Of a stretch of DNA of 64,000 bases, positions 34,871-45,039 are shown piece after piece (within the stretch, counting starts at the first letter, position 1; each line of letters opens with the position of its first letter). This DNA is from Ulota crispa (lineage: Eukaryota > Streptophyta > Bryopsida > Orthotrichales > Orthotrichaceae), in contig OY987251.1 of assembly GCA_963920765.1 (NCBI GenBank), positions 12,899,219 through 12,963,218 on the forward strand. Direction: 5' to 3'. Below the pieces are notes generated by a model. It was not told the DNA's origin. It worked only from the letters and a program-made list of their open reading frames with translations, and made no database searches. The position numbers and the translations under genes are program-made.

Positions 34871-34944
34871 GGTGGGATTTCCAAGACGAGGTGGGATTTC
34901 CAAGACGAGGTGGGATTTCCAAGGCAAGTTGGGATTTCCAAGAC
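34871..34944. repeat. 19-20 bp tandem repeat, 4 copies
   Basis: Unit GGTGGGATTTCCAAGACGA, repeated head to tail with changes in the last two copies. A neighbouring 113-codon frame (35059-35400) has no domain and is not called. Confidence 0.85.
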
Positions 34945-35374
34945 AAAAATTCCAAAAAAAATCTGACACCCTTGGAACGAGGTTTTCACGCATTTCTAGA
35001 CCCAAGGATGCCATGACGTTTCAATTGCATTACGTAGCGTAGCACTATTGATGGAGCCATGCTTTCAAAATCAGCAAGAAAGGGAGAAAAAAATGGTAAC
35101 AAAAACCTTGGGGCTCACAAATCAATGAAGATGGACACAACCTCGGTCCTTTGGGATTCTCCCAAAACCCCAAAAACTCCGGGGTGTCGGATGGCTCGGA
35201 TCCTGCATCGAGATCCCCACAAAGGAACCTCTAAAGGGAATTTCAGAATTACAGGAGATTCGAGCGAACGTGGCAGCAACGAAGAAAAAAACATTCTAAA
35301 GCGAAGAATCCGGACAGTATCCAGAATTAGGCACAACGGGCAGGGAATAACTTTCTTGGCGAAAATTTGTATAT

Positions 35375-35508
35375 ATCTTATTATTAGAAAAATTGGGTGA
35401 AAAAAAAAAGTGAAATTGTCGAATTTCTCCCCATGTAAGCACCAAGTTTGCCATATTTTGGATGAAAGTTATTAGTAGTTGATTTTATGGATGAAGGTGC
35501 ACATGTTG
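35375..35508. repeat. U2: dispersed repeat
   Basis: Same family as 25175-25330. It ends at the TTAA that holds the C3 element. Confidence 0.55.
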
Positions 35509-35512
35509 TTAA

Positions 35513-36452
35513 TCCCTAAAGGACCATTGTCCCTTCGAGTGACAAATGGGATTTCGGGCATGTACCTACAGCTAAATTATTTTTTGTAATTTTTTGAAAC
35601 TTTTATTGAAGATGGAGAATTCAAAGATCTATGTGAGCATCTAATTTTTTCTTCATTCTGACAAAGAAGTTATGCATGAATAACTGAAAAGGGAGGAGAA
35701 TCGGGCAACCAAACACAAAACAAAAAAAACTACATTTTTTAAAATAAAATTTTGAAATTGGCTTTAGATTTTTAGATATGTGGGAAGCTTTGAGTCATTC
35801 AATTTTGATAAATGAGATGAAAGTTATGAGAAATTTTAGTTTGCGGGTAGGTATGGGACTCCCAAACCTCCATTCCTTTCCCCCCCTTGTAGAACTTGTT
35901 GCTTTACTTTTTTGAGCTCTTTGTGTATTTGTTTTTTGACTTTTTTTTTTGCAAGTTGCAGTAAACTAAGATTCCTTGGTTTTCACCATTTGGATCAAAG
36001 TAAATCAGATTTCTAAATTTTACATAAATCCTCCAATTTTGCCTAGTGTATTTGTAAAATTCTAGACCTTTTGGCATTGTAGGATTTTACAAAGTATGAT
36101 CCACATGTCCGATTCGTTTGAAAATTCTCCCACACATACCTAACTTGGTTTTGGACATGATAAAAGAAATCCTCAACTTTGCGTAGAGTAATTTTTTGAC
36201 ATATCAATGGTCAAAGGCTTTTGAAACTTTTGGGCAATAAAGAAAAAATCCTTTTTCTTCACTTTGGATGTAATTATCTCACTCCTCAACATTTAGATTG
36301 AGCTGATTTTTTCCCAACAAGTACCTCCCATAGTATAGGCCAAGATCCTACGATTGGATTTTCCAAAAAAAAAAATTACTATTCTACTCACTCCCCCAAA
36401 AGTGGCAGTTTTCACTAAAATTCAGAGAAAAAAGGCCACAGTCCTTTAGGGG
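35513..36452 (-). mobile_element. C3: 940-bp TTAA element
   Basis: TTAA at 35509-35512 and 36453-36456. Ends TCCCTAAAGGACC and CAGTCCTTTAGGGG. Inverse of C1, C2 and C4. The stem TTGTC/GACAA, extended by one mismatch and one pair, lies just inside the left end (35527-35545). This is the same biological end as in the other copies. Confidence 0.9.
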
Positions 36453-36472
36453 TTAACTCCATTCAATTTTAT

Positions 36473-36763
36473 CTACACTAAATAGTGCATTTAGGGTGCC
36501 TTACTTTGGAAAGTTACCTCATGACACATCACTTGGACACTTGAAGGTGCATGCAGTTCTCTCAATACTTGAACTTCACATGGTTCATGACTTGGACGAC
36601 ACTAGTTTGTTTTTCCATAGCTTTACTATTGTTGCCAAGCCCTTTAAAAGTTGCTTATTGCAGTAATTATTGCTGAAATTTACTATAGTAGCTAGAAATA
36701 TTTATATAGTGCAGAATGTCAACAAATTAAAGTGAGGCAACCTAAATGCACTGCTTATTGTAG
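36473..36763 (-). mobile_element. M-family MITE copy 6
   Basis: CTACACTAAATAGTGCATTT at left, GCACTGCTTATTGTAG at right. Interior in the direction of copy 3. It separates C3 from the truncated C5. Confidence 0.87.
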
Positions 36764-36774
36764 TTTTTCCTTCC

Positions 36775-37611
36775 TTGCTTGCATTGTGGAAAGGTGGGGA
36801 ATCCACAAACCTACGTGCTGCCCATCTAATTTTTGCTTCATTTTGGCATTTGACAAAGAAGTTATCAAGAATTTTCCTAAACTAGGGGAGAAGGAGCAAT
36901 TTGGACAAGGCCTCTCCTTTATAAGTGATTGTTGATTCCAAAGAGGGTCAATCCATATGCGCACAAGGTGTGCACATTTGGGCAAAGGGAAGTGGAGTGG
37001 AAAGGGCCAGTTTTGGGAGACTCCTACCCCTCCATTCCTTTAACCATTGTAAATTTTGGTACTTTAGTTTTTTGGGCCATTTGTGTGTTTATTTTTTGAA
37101 TTTTTTTCCCAAGTTGCAGTAGATTAAGATTCCTTGGTTTTCATCATTTGGATCTAAGTCATTCATATTTCCAAACTTTACATAAAGCCTCTAGTTTTAC
37201 CTAGTGTGTAAGCAAAATTCATCCTGGTATTGCAAGATTTTTTTGAAGTATGTTGTATATCTCCAATTGATCTGGAAATTCTCCAACATATACCAAACTT
37301 GGTCTTGAACATGGAGAAAATAAGCCTCAAATTTTCATGAAGCAGTATTTTTGCTACAAAAGTGGTCAAAAGCTTTTAAAATTTCCAGCTAGGAAGGAAA
37401 ACAAACTTTATTTTTCACTTTATATGTCAATATCTAAGTCTTCTACATGTGAAATGAGCCGTTTTTTTCCCCCAAGTACCTCTAGTAGTCTAGTGCAAGA
37501 TTTTATGATTAGATTTTCAAAAGAAACTTTTTTTCTTATCTTTCTACTAATTCTCCCAAAGGTGGCAGTTTTTGGTGATTTTTGAGGAAAAAGGGCTTGA
37601 TCCTTTAGGGG
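36775..37611 (-). mobile_element. C5: truncated C-family TTAA element
   Basis: Homologous to C3 in the same direction (CATCTAATTTTTGCTTCATT, GACAAAGAAGTTAT, AAGATTCCTTGGTTTTCA). The right end ATCCTTTAGGGG is followed by TTCAA, a worn TTAA. About 90 bp of the left end, including its stem-loop, are missing. Confidence 0.8.
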
Positions 37612-37817
37612 TTCAAGGAATTCAAGAAAAAGAGTGAAATTAGCTCCTGGAAAAGCCTCCCCAAATAAGAGCTTCCTAGAATCTATATGCTCCCCCAAAA
37701 TGTATTTATTACTTCAAATTTTATAAACTCACAATTGAAGCATTAAACATTTTTCATCTTTTTATTGTAACATAATGATGTAGTCTACTACTAGATCCTA
37801 TGATAAATTGTACCAAG

Positions 37818-37823
<6 letters not shown>

Positions 37824-37862
<39 letters not shown>
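37824..37862. repeat. (TA)n microsatellite
   Basis: About 19 TA units directly left of J2. A second TA/AAAT tract follows J2 (38160-38236) and a third (38520-38584) precedes J3. Confidence 0.95.
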
Positions 37863-37863
<1 letters not shown>

Positions 37864-37866
<3 letters not shown>

Positions 37867-38143
37867 AATTGCTAACATCACACCCTTGAAAGAAAGAAGA
37901 ACAATCATAAATTTTTATTGAACTTTTATTGCATCATAACTATTTTATTGATGTATTTTTGCTTTAAGTAATTCAAAAATCCTATATTTTTAGTTTCAAG
38001 TTCAAGCATCACCAAATTTGTTCAATATAGCCTTAAATTGATAAAGGTGAAACAAATATTTTGCTCCAAATATAAAAAAATCAAAATTGAATTCTCATAT
38101 TTCATGTTCAAAGCACACCTTAGGGTGTGGCATTAGCAATTCC
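37864..38143. mobile_element. J2: 280-bp GGGAATTG MITE in TA repeats
   Basis: GGGAATTGCTAACATCACACC at left. At right, GGGTGTGGCATTAGCAATTCC is nearly its inverse. Same family as J1. TA-rich sequence on both sides hides the TSD. Confidence 0.85.
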
Positions 38144-38187
38144 TTGTATGTATGTATGTATGTATATATATATAAATAAATAAATAA

Positions 38188-38235
<48 letters not shown>

Positions 38236-38584
38236 TAGTGTACATGCACACGCTTTGCGTAAGTTGGACATTTATGGGTAATGCAACTTGACACTTTTTT
38301 ATTTATAGCACATAGTTGGAGGGTGTTTGGTGTTTCATATTTCAAACATCCTTTATTGTTTCAACTTCCACCAAAAAGTTATAGAAATTTTTGGAAAATG
38401 AAATGATTGCAAGACACTTGGTGTTTTATATCTTAGACATCCTTTGTTACTTCAACTTACCACAAAAAGTTCTAGAAGGTTCTAGAAAAGGGTGCACTTA
38501 AGGAAAACCTCCCACTTAGTTGTGTGTATATGTATGTATATATGTATATATGTATATATCTATATATCTATATCTATATATATA

Positions 38585-38954
38585 GGGAATTACTAAAGCG
38601 ACACCCTATATTGCTAATGAGAAACCCCCTCTAAGCATGAAATTTCTTAATTTAGTGCTATTTTTGATTTTTTAGTGGTCCATCATTCATTCAATCACAA
38701 CATTATCACCTCCTTGAAAGAAAACATGACAAATACAAAAAATGAATTTGTTTTTGCTTAAAGTGACTCAAAAGTCCTATATTTTTAGTTATAAATTTAA
38801 GCACACCTATTTTTTTAGAGTAGCCTTAGAATGATAAAGGTGAAACAATTCTTTTGATCCAATTAAAAAAATCAACAAAATCAGCATCAAAAATCACGTT
38901 TTCATGCTCAGAGGGGGTGTCCCGTTAGCAATTTAGGGTGTCACTATAGTAATT
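38585..38954. mobile_element. J3: GGGAATTA element, 370 bp
   Basis: Left GGGAATTACTAAAGCGACACC, right GGGTGTCACTATAGTAATT. Interior close to J1's flanking parts (CAATCACAACATTATCACC). A TA tract ends right at its left end. Confidence 0.8.
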
Positions 38955-38955
38955 A

Positions 38956-39135
38956 AAGTAAGGAGTGCAATAGAACAAAAAAGAAATAGCAAGCACACAA
39001 GGGAGAAAGAAATAACATGGACAATAGAACAAACCCCTGAAAAATATGGTGCAAGCGTATTTGTGCAATTTGTGAAACTCCACTGGCATCTTTACAAATG
39101 TGGCAAACTTTAAGGGTGTCCAGAAAAGCCTCCCT
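38956..39135. mobile_element. K4: partial K-family foldback
   Basis: One arm of the K family only (AACATGGACAATAGAACAAAC, GGGTGTCCAGAAAAGCCTCCC). The other arm is missing, and its place is next to J3. Confidence 0.6.
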
Positions 39136-39670
39136 AAAAAAATTCCCCTTTTTTCTTCATAGTTAGACTCTTGATCATGTATTAAAAAAACCAATTAAAA
39201 ATCTTTTCACTTACAGAGACAAAATGTAATTTCATCTCTATAAATGCATGAACATTTTTAAAAAATCCTTTTATAGTGCCCACTTTGTCACTCTCCAATG
39301 TTCTAGATTCTAGTGTAAAGCAGGGTCTCTAAATCCGAATGTGAATTCACTCCTGATGATAAATATCTAAACCCTTGCAACTTCTGGCAGGCTGAAAACA
39401 AAAAACAGAGCTTTTCCAACCTGGCCCTATATACACGTAAGCTTAAATGCAGTAAACCGAGCCCAGAGCAAGGGGCGTGACTTAGCAAGAGCATTTTTTT
39501 CATTCTTTTTGTCTCAAGCCCCAGTCCAAGGAGGGGATCTTATTGATTTTGTGGGAATGTGGGATAAACGAGGGGATCCAGATTTCTCCAGACCCGAATT
39601 CATGTGACCTGATTCACACAAGTTTTAGGCCATGACCAAATAAACACTCAATTGTCATGTTAACCCTTAA

Positions 39671-39881
39671 CCCCTGAAGGGCACAAAAGCCCTTTGTGGC
39701 CGTATGTACGGACGTATTTGAGCTGTTCTGAGGGCTTTTCAATTTTTTTTATGCACCCCCATCATACAACCTTTCAATATGAATGGTTGTAACACTTAAT
39801 TTCTAACTGATTCAAACTTCTAAATATTAATTGCGACCGTATTTGGTATCATATCTCCAGAGTCCATGTGACATTCAGGGG
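39671..39881 (+). mobile_element. D1: 211-bp TTAA element
   Basis: TTAA at 39667-39670, TTCA (worn) at 39882-39885. Ends CCCCTGAAGGGC and ACATTCAGGGG. A stem CACAAA/TTTGTG lies just inside the left end. Homologous to D2 and D3. Another TTAACCC lies immediately to the left, so it sits 3 bp inside a second TTAA. Confidence 0.83.
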
Positions 39882-39885
39882 TTCA

Positions 39886-40112
39886 CCCCTAAATGTTTGA
39901 GCAGCCTGTAGTAAGTAGTACAATACAATGTATTTTTCTTGTATTTGGAATGTATCCACACCTTTACTACATTTGAGATCAATAAAGAAGTTAGAATGTA
40001 AATCAATGCGGACCTAGTGAGTTAGTCAATATTCCAAATTAAAACTTTTTGTTGGTAGCAAATGTCAGCTATACAATAGCGTACATATTATGTACTATGG
40101 TCGGTTGGTCAT
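39886..40112 (+). mobile_element. F1: TTAA element, right tip displaced by E1
   Basis: Starts CCCCTAAATG and matches F2 (42794) from GTACAATACA onward at the same 32-bp offset. Its body ends GGTCAT just before the TTAA that holds E1. GGG follows E1 at 41026-41028, as expected if E1 landed on a TTAA inside the F1 end. The outer TTAA beyond that GGG is not recognisable. Confidence 0.6.
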
Positions 40113-40116
40113 TTAA

Positions 40117-41021
40117 CCCCTTAAGGACCACACGACCATATTTTGGTCGCTGGGAGTGGTTTTTGGCCTGTAGGTTGAAATTGCTCAATAATTTGGATTT
40201 TGGTCTTGAAGTACGCATGTGATCACAAGAATTTTGCATTCATCTAAAAAAATAACAATGCAATTGGGTATGTGAGTTGAAAAATAATGGTATTTATATG
40301 GCATGGTTTCAAAATACGTATCCATTTTTTGGCAAAGATGGATCAAAGCAACAACTCAATACATCAAGTATGCAAGAAGAATGTCAAATTTCAATTGCAT
40401 AATTCTAAAAAATTTCAAATTGCTTAAGAAATATGCTTGTATTGTCTTCATATATGGGAGTAGTATAATTTTAGTATTTGAAAATCTACTGAAAAGGTGT
40501 TGTCATTTTGGCTTTAAAATTTGTCATCCTACATTTATGACCAATTCTTGATTGTTTTCACCAATTGGATTTTCTAGAATAATTATCAAATTTCTTGTAG
40601 AACCGTTTTAGGGTAGCAAAGAAAGTGGGGTTTTTGACCCTTTTTTCCACTTAGCTACAATTTATGATTGCTATTTTTGTCTATTTTGTGTGAAACTAGT
40701 CTTGTTGGAAAGGTGGGAAAACTTGCTTTCTAGAAATGTAAGGCTCTTCTCAATCAAAGCTTGCATGAAAGGTTAACATTCAAAACTAAACAAGAATGAA
40801 ACATAAGAGATTTTTGCATACGGCTCACTCAATCATTATAATATTTCACCTCCAACAATAGATCTAGCTGAAATTTTGGTGCTTTACAATAAACAAGGTG
40901 TACTTCCCATTTGTACGGTTGGATTATTGAAAATGGGTTCATATTTGAGTCAATTCCAAGTCTAAGCTTATAGCCCCTATTTTCAGTGGATTCTGTGAAA
41001 ATGGGTGTGGTCGTTAAAGGG
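40117..41021 (-). mobile_element. E1: 905-bp TTAA element
   Basis: TTAA at 40113-40116 and 41022-41025. Ends CCCCTTAAGGACCACACG and GTGGTCGTTAAAGGG. Inverse of E2. The stem CGACCA/TGGTCG with loop TATTT (AAATA on the other strand) is at 40133-40149, just inside the left end. An 82-codon frame inside has no domain. Confidence 0.9.
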
Positions 41022-41029
41022 TTAAGGGC

Positions 41030-41100
41030 TCTAAATGCTCAAGGTATCAAATTGTAGTGTAAAAACCATCATAAAATGGTGCCTTGGGCATTTAAATAAC
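41030..41100. repeat. Small inverted repeat next to E1
   Basis: CTCTAAATGCTCAAGG faces CCTTGGGCATTTAAA across about 40 bp. The tips look like B1 tips (CCCTAAATGCC), so it may be a minimal TTAA-type derivative, but no clean TTAA flanks it. Confidence 0.45.
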
Positions 41101-41747
41101 AAGGCAGATGAGGAACGCTAGTTATAAAAAAAGAACACTTTGCAGGATGGAAAATAACCGGTTTTCATTTAATTTTTTAAAGAAATGATCATGAAGACGT
41201 GGTTTATCATGGAAGGCCAAAAATAGCCTCATAAAATGTACATTTTTGTTAGGTAGCCCAAATTGTGAGAAGATTTAGAAACATGGTGTTAGATCCCATG
41301 TTGCCCATCTTGCAATTTCATGAGGTTAGCATGCATTGTTGACTTTTACAACTTTTGAAAATAGCAATATAATGAATGGGCACTTGTCACACCATTGTAA
41401 AGCATTGTAGAGCAATTGTTGAGGGGTAATCATGGTGACTAGCTTGGTGTTTAGGAAGTAACCCCTAAATGTGAGGTGGGTCACCATTATTGCCCCTCTA
41501 AAGTGGCCTCCAACTTGTCCTTGGGTTCTTAACAAGGGGACTTGGTTTCAAGAACCCAAGGATTTGTTGAAGGCCATTGTACAGTAACTCTGAAATGATG
41601 TTGCAAGTGCCCACCCATTATAATAATGTTTCCAAAGGTTGCAAGAGTCAATAGTGCACGCAACCCTCATGAAAATTGCAAGAAGAGCAATATGAAATTT
41701 GACACCATGTTTGTGAATCTTCTCATAATTTTAGTTATTTAAAAATA

Positions 41748-42071
41748 AGAAAAATTTCATGGATACTTCTGAAGTTTGCAATTTTTTCATAGATACTCCT
41801 AATTTTATAGAAATATCACAAATACCCTTGGGCCAAAAAAATTAGGCTTTTGTTTTGTCATGCGTGTCACTTGCTTCTCCCTTTGTGCACATATTTCTTC
41901 TTTCTTGTTGTGCTTGTGCACAAAGGAAGAAGGGAAGTGTCTTGCACAACAAAACAAACATCTAATTTTTTTGACCCAAAAGTATTTGTGATATTTCTGA
42001 AAAGGCATAAGTGTCAATGAAAATATTGCAAAATTCAAGGATATCTATGAAATATCTATGAAATTTTCCCT
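41748..42071. mobile_element. K3: MULE-like foldback, uninterrupted
   Basis: About 324 bp. AAAATTTCATGGATACTTC at left, ATCTATGAAATTTTCCC at right, with pairing along both arms up to CTTGTGCACAAAG at the centre. The 9-bp TSD is TTAAAAATA (41739-41747) and TTAAAAATG (42072-42080). Confidence 0.83.
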
Positions 42072-42789
42072 TAAAAATGTGAGTATATTTAGTGAAGCCG
42101 TTTTTTTTGTCTTCCATGATGAACCATTTAATTATGATCTTTTCTATAAAAAAGTCGGATGAAGAACAACTTTTTTCCATCCTAGAAAGTATTTTGTTTT
42201 GTTTTTCATGAGACAAAAAATGTCTCTTGCAATGTTTAGGGGTGAAGAACATGTGAGTGGGCAAGTTTTTTTTCATTTTACAATGGTAGAGCTACCCATA
42301 CCCAAGGATGCAAGCAGGTAAGGAAAAAACGAACAAAGTTGAATATAATGGTCAACATGTGCACGTTCATTCATAAACTATACTAATATGAATGATACTC
42401 ATCAAAATTCTCGTAAATTTGGTGTTGACTTGGGGGAGGGATTTGGCAATTTCATCCATTTTTTCATCGTATGTTTTCAATGTTAACTCATGAAGGATGT
42501 TGCCTACCAAAAGTGTTGGTTTTTTACTCATACAAGGATTATTTAGTACTTGAAGAAATGGTTTTATGAAAAATACCAAAAATTCCCCAAAAAAACCAAG
42601 ATGATTTATAGTATGTTTGTGACTTGGCTTAAAATTTATACCTTCAATGGGATTAATGTGCTACCCAGTTCACATAATCTGTTTAGAAAATCCCCACTAA
42701 CTTCATGCCATTAACAAATGTGCTACCCAAGTACCCCATCCATATACAACACACGAGAGTGTATACAACACAACAACATCCTTTACAGG
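42072..42789. other. AT-rich intergenic sequence
   Basis: No gene or element boundary recognised. Confidence 0.4.
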
Positions 42790-43016
42790 TTAATCCTTAA
42801 ACGACCAAAAGACCCTTTGCAACCAGTACAATACATGGTATTTTTCTTTTATTTGGAATGGATCCACACCTCTACTACATTTGAAACCAACAAAGAAGTT
42901 GGAGAATAGATCAATGGGGTTCTAGTGAGCTATTTGAAATCCAAAATAAAAATTTCTTATTGGTAGCAAATGACAATTATATGTTAGGGTATATACTATG
43001 CCCTATGGTCATTTAA

Positions 43017-43240
43017 CCCCTGAAGGGCCCTTGGGCTTTGGAGCTATGGTACCAAATACAGTTGCAACCAATATTCAAAAGTTTGAATTAGCTAGAAATT
43101 AAGTGTTACAACCATACATATTGAAGGGTTGTATGATGGTAGGTGCACAATTGTTTTTGAAAAGCCCTCAGAGTAGCTCAAATACGTCTATACATACAAT
43201 CATACATACGGCCGCAAAGGGCGTTTGGGCCCTTCAGGGG
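43017..43240 (-). mobile_element. D2: 224-bp TTAA element
   Basis: TTAA at 43013-43016 and 43241-43244. TIR CCCCTGAAGGGCCC / GGGCCCTTCAGGGG is perfect over 14 bp. A bulged stem GGCCGCAAA/TTTGGGCC lies at the right end. Opposite in direction to D3, with which it shares the middle TTAA. Confidence 0.88.
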
Positions 43241-43244
43241 TTAA

Positions 43245-43468
43245 CCCTTGAACGGCACCAAAGACCTTTGCGACCGTATGTGCATCTGTATATACAGATG
43301 TATTTGAGCTGTTCTGAGGGCTTTCCAATTTTTTTTATGCACCCCCCATCATACAACCCTTCAATATGTATGGTTGTAACATTTAATTTCTAGGTGATTC
43401 AAACTTCTAAATATTGGCTGCAACCGTATTTGGTACTGTATCTCTAGAGCCCATGTGACGTTCATGGG
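43245..43468 (+). mobile_element. D3: 224-bp TTAA element
   Basis: TTAA at 43241-43244 and 43469-43472. Ends CCCTTGAACGGC and GACGTTCATGGG. Head-to-head with D2, giving a 450-bp imperfect palindrome. It shares its right TTAA with B3. Confidence 0.88.
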
Positions 43469-43472
43469 TTAA

Positions 43473-44117
43473 CCCCTCACCGCCCATGGTATTTTTGAGT
43501 ATCTCAAAATTTGCTTGAAAGTGAACAAAATGTTGGCATTTTGATCAATCTTATCAATTTTCTCTTAAGCGCAATTGTGAAAATTCAAAGTAGACATGTT
43601 ATAGATCACATAGGAAAAGAAATCACAACAATATCATTTATGGATTGAAAGATTATAATGTTTGATCATGAGGGTGTTAAAATTGCAAAAGTGATTTGAA
43701 GTCTATCAATCTTCATTTTGCATCTCAAACTCAAAATTGAGGGTACCAAAAAAACATGAGTATGTAAAGTATAACATGCTTAACCCCAATCAATTTACGA
43801 CTTCTCAAAATCTATTCTACAATTTTTTTAATTGAATTTTTAGTGTGATTTTTTCTCCAAGTTCTAGTGTACTTGAGGCTCATTTCCAAGATCCTTCAAC
43901 ACTAGAAAGTGAAGATTTGCAATGGACATCCTTGCACAAAATCTTGAATAGACAAATCACTTTAATTCATTTTCAAAATCAAACTCTTGATGCTAAAACT
44001 AGACTTCAATAAGAATTTAAAAATAATAATAATCACTAAAAAAATTTTGAAAAAATGTTACAAATCTCTAAACAAAATTCAGAGGGGCTTGATTTGGGCC
44101 CCTTGGGCGGTGAGGGG
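43473..44117 (+). mobile_element. B3: 645-bp TTAA element
   Basis: TTAA at 43469-43472 and TCAA (worn) at 44118-44121. A perfect 14-bp TIR, CCCCTCACCGCCCA / TGGGCGGTGAGGGG, which differs from the TIRs of B1 and B2 although the bodies are homologous. A stem GGGGC/GCCCC lies near the right end (44084-44102). Confidence 0.88.
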
Positions 44118-44128
44118 TCAAGGGTTAA

Positions 44129-45034
44129 CCCTCTAAAGACCACACGTATTTTCCCAAAATCCACTAGAAATAGGGGCAATAAAACCAAATGTGCATTTGG
44201 AACAAATATGGACCCAATTTGAATAATCCAACCGTACAAATGTGAAGAACACCTTGTTTGTTGTAATGTATCAAAATTTTAACTAGATCTACCATTGAAG
44301 GTGAAACATTATAATGATTGAGTGAGCCGTACATGGAAAATCTTTAGTTTTCACGCTTGTGTGGTTTTGAATGTTAACACTTCATGCAAGCTTTGATTGA
44401 GAAGAGCCTTACATTTCTAAAAAGCAGGGTTTCCCACCTTTCCAACAAGACTAGTTGCACACAAAATAGACAAAAATAGCAATCACAAGGTGTAGCTAAG
44501 TGGACAAAAAGGGTCAAAAATCCCATTTTCTTTACTACCCTAAAACGGTTCTACAAGAAATTTGAGAATTGTTATGGAAAATCCAATTGGTGAAAGCAAT
44601 CAAGAATTGGCCTTAAATTTAGGATGAATTTTTTTCTAAATAAAATGAGAGAATCATTTCAATGGATTCTCAAATACTACAATTATACTACAACCATATA
44701 AAGAAACAATACAAGCATATTCCTTAAGCAATTTGAAATTTTTAAGATTGCACAATTGAAATGTGGCATTCTTCTTGGATGTTTGATATATTGTGTTATT
44801 GCTTTAATTCATTTTTGATCAAATATGGATACATATTTTGAGGCCATGATGTATAAACACCATTATTTATCAACTCCTATATCCAATTCCATTGTTATTT
44901 TTTGGGTTGGATGCAAAATTCTTGTGGCCACAAGCGTTCTTCAAGATTATTTTCCAAATTATTGAGCGATTTTACTGTATAGGCCAAAAACTACTCTCCC
45001 CGAACCAAAATATGGTTCGGTGGTCTCTAAAGGA
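44129..45034 (+). mobile_element. E2: 906-bp TTAA element
   Basis: TTAA at 44125-44128 and 45035-45038. Ends CCCTCTAAAGACCACACG and GGTGGTCTCTAAAGGA. Inverse of E1. A 7-bp stem CGAACCA/TGGTTCG with loop AAATA lies at 45001-45019, just inside the right end. Confidence 0.9.
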
Positions 45035-45039
45035 TTAAG

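Larger units (their letters stand above)
42794..44124 (+). mobile_element. F2: TTAA element split by D2, D3 and B3
   Basis: Outer TTAA at 42790-42793 and 44125-44128. The left end TCCTTAAACGACC predicts a right end GGTC..TTAAGG(G/A). The body ends GGTCAT at 43012 before TTAA, and the missing GGG lies at 44122-44124, right after B3. D2, D3 and B3 are therefore inserted at the TTAA that is part of F2's own right end. Without them F2 is about 226 bp. Confidence 0.72.

Noticed and set aside
35059-35400. 113-codon plus-strand frame
   Set aside because: No domain, no start-context or splice support, and it runs into a dispersed repeat. Probably chance.
7677-36763. Calling the M MITEs CACTA-derived because CACTA appears in the TIR
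   Set aside because: The inverted repeat extends outward past CACTA to CTACACTA, and no 3-bp duplication is found. The superfamily is left open.
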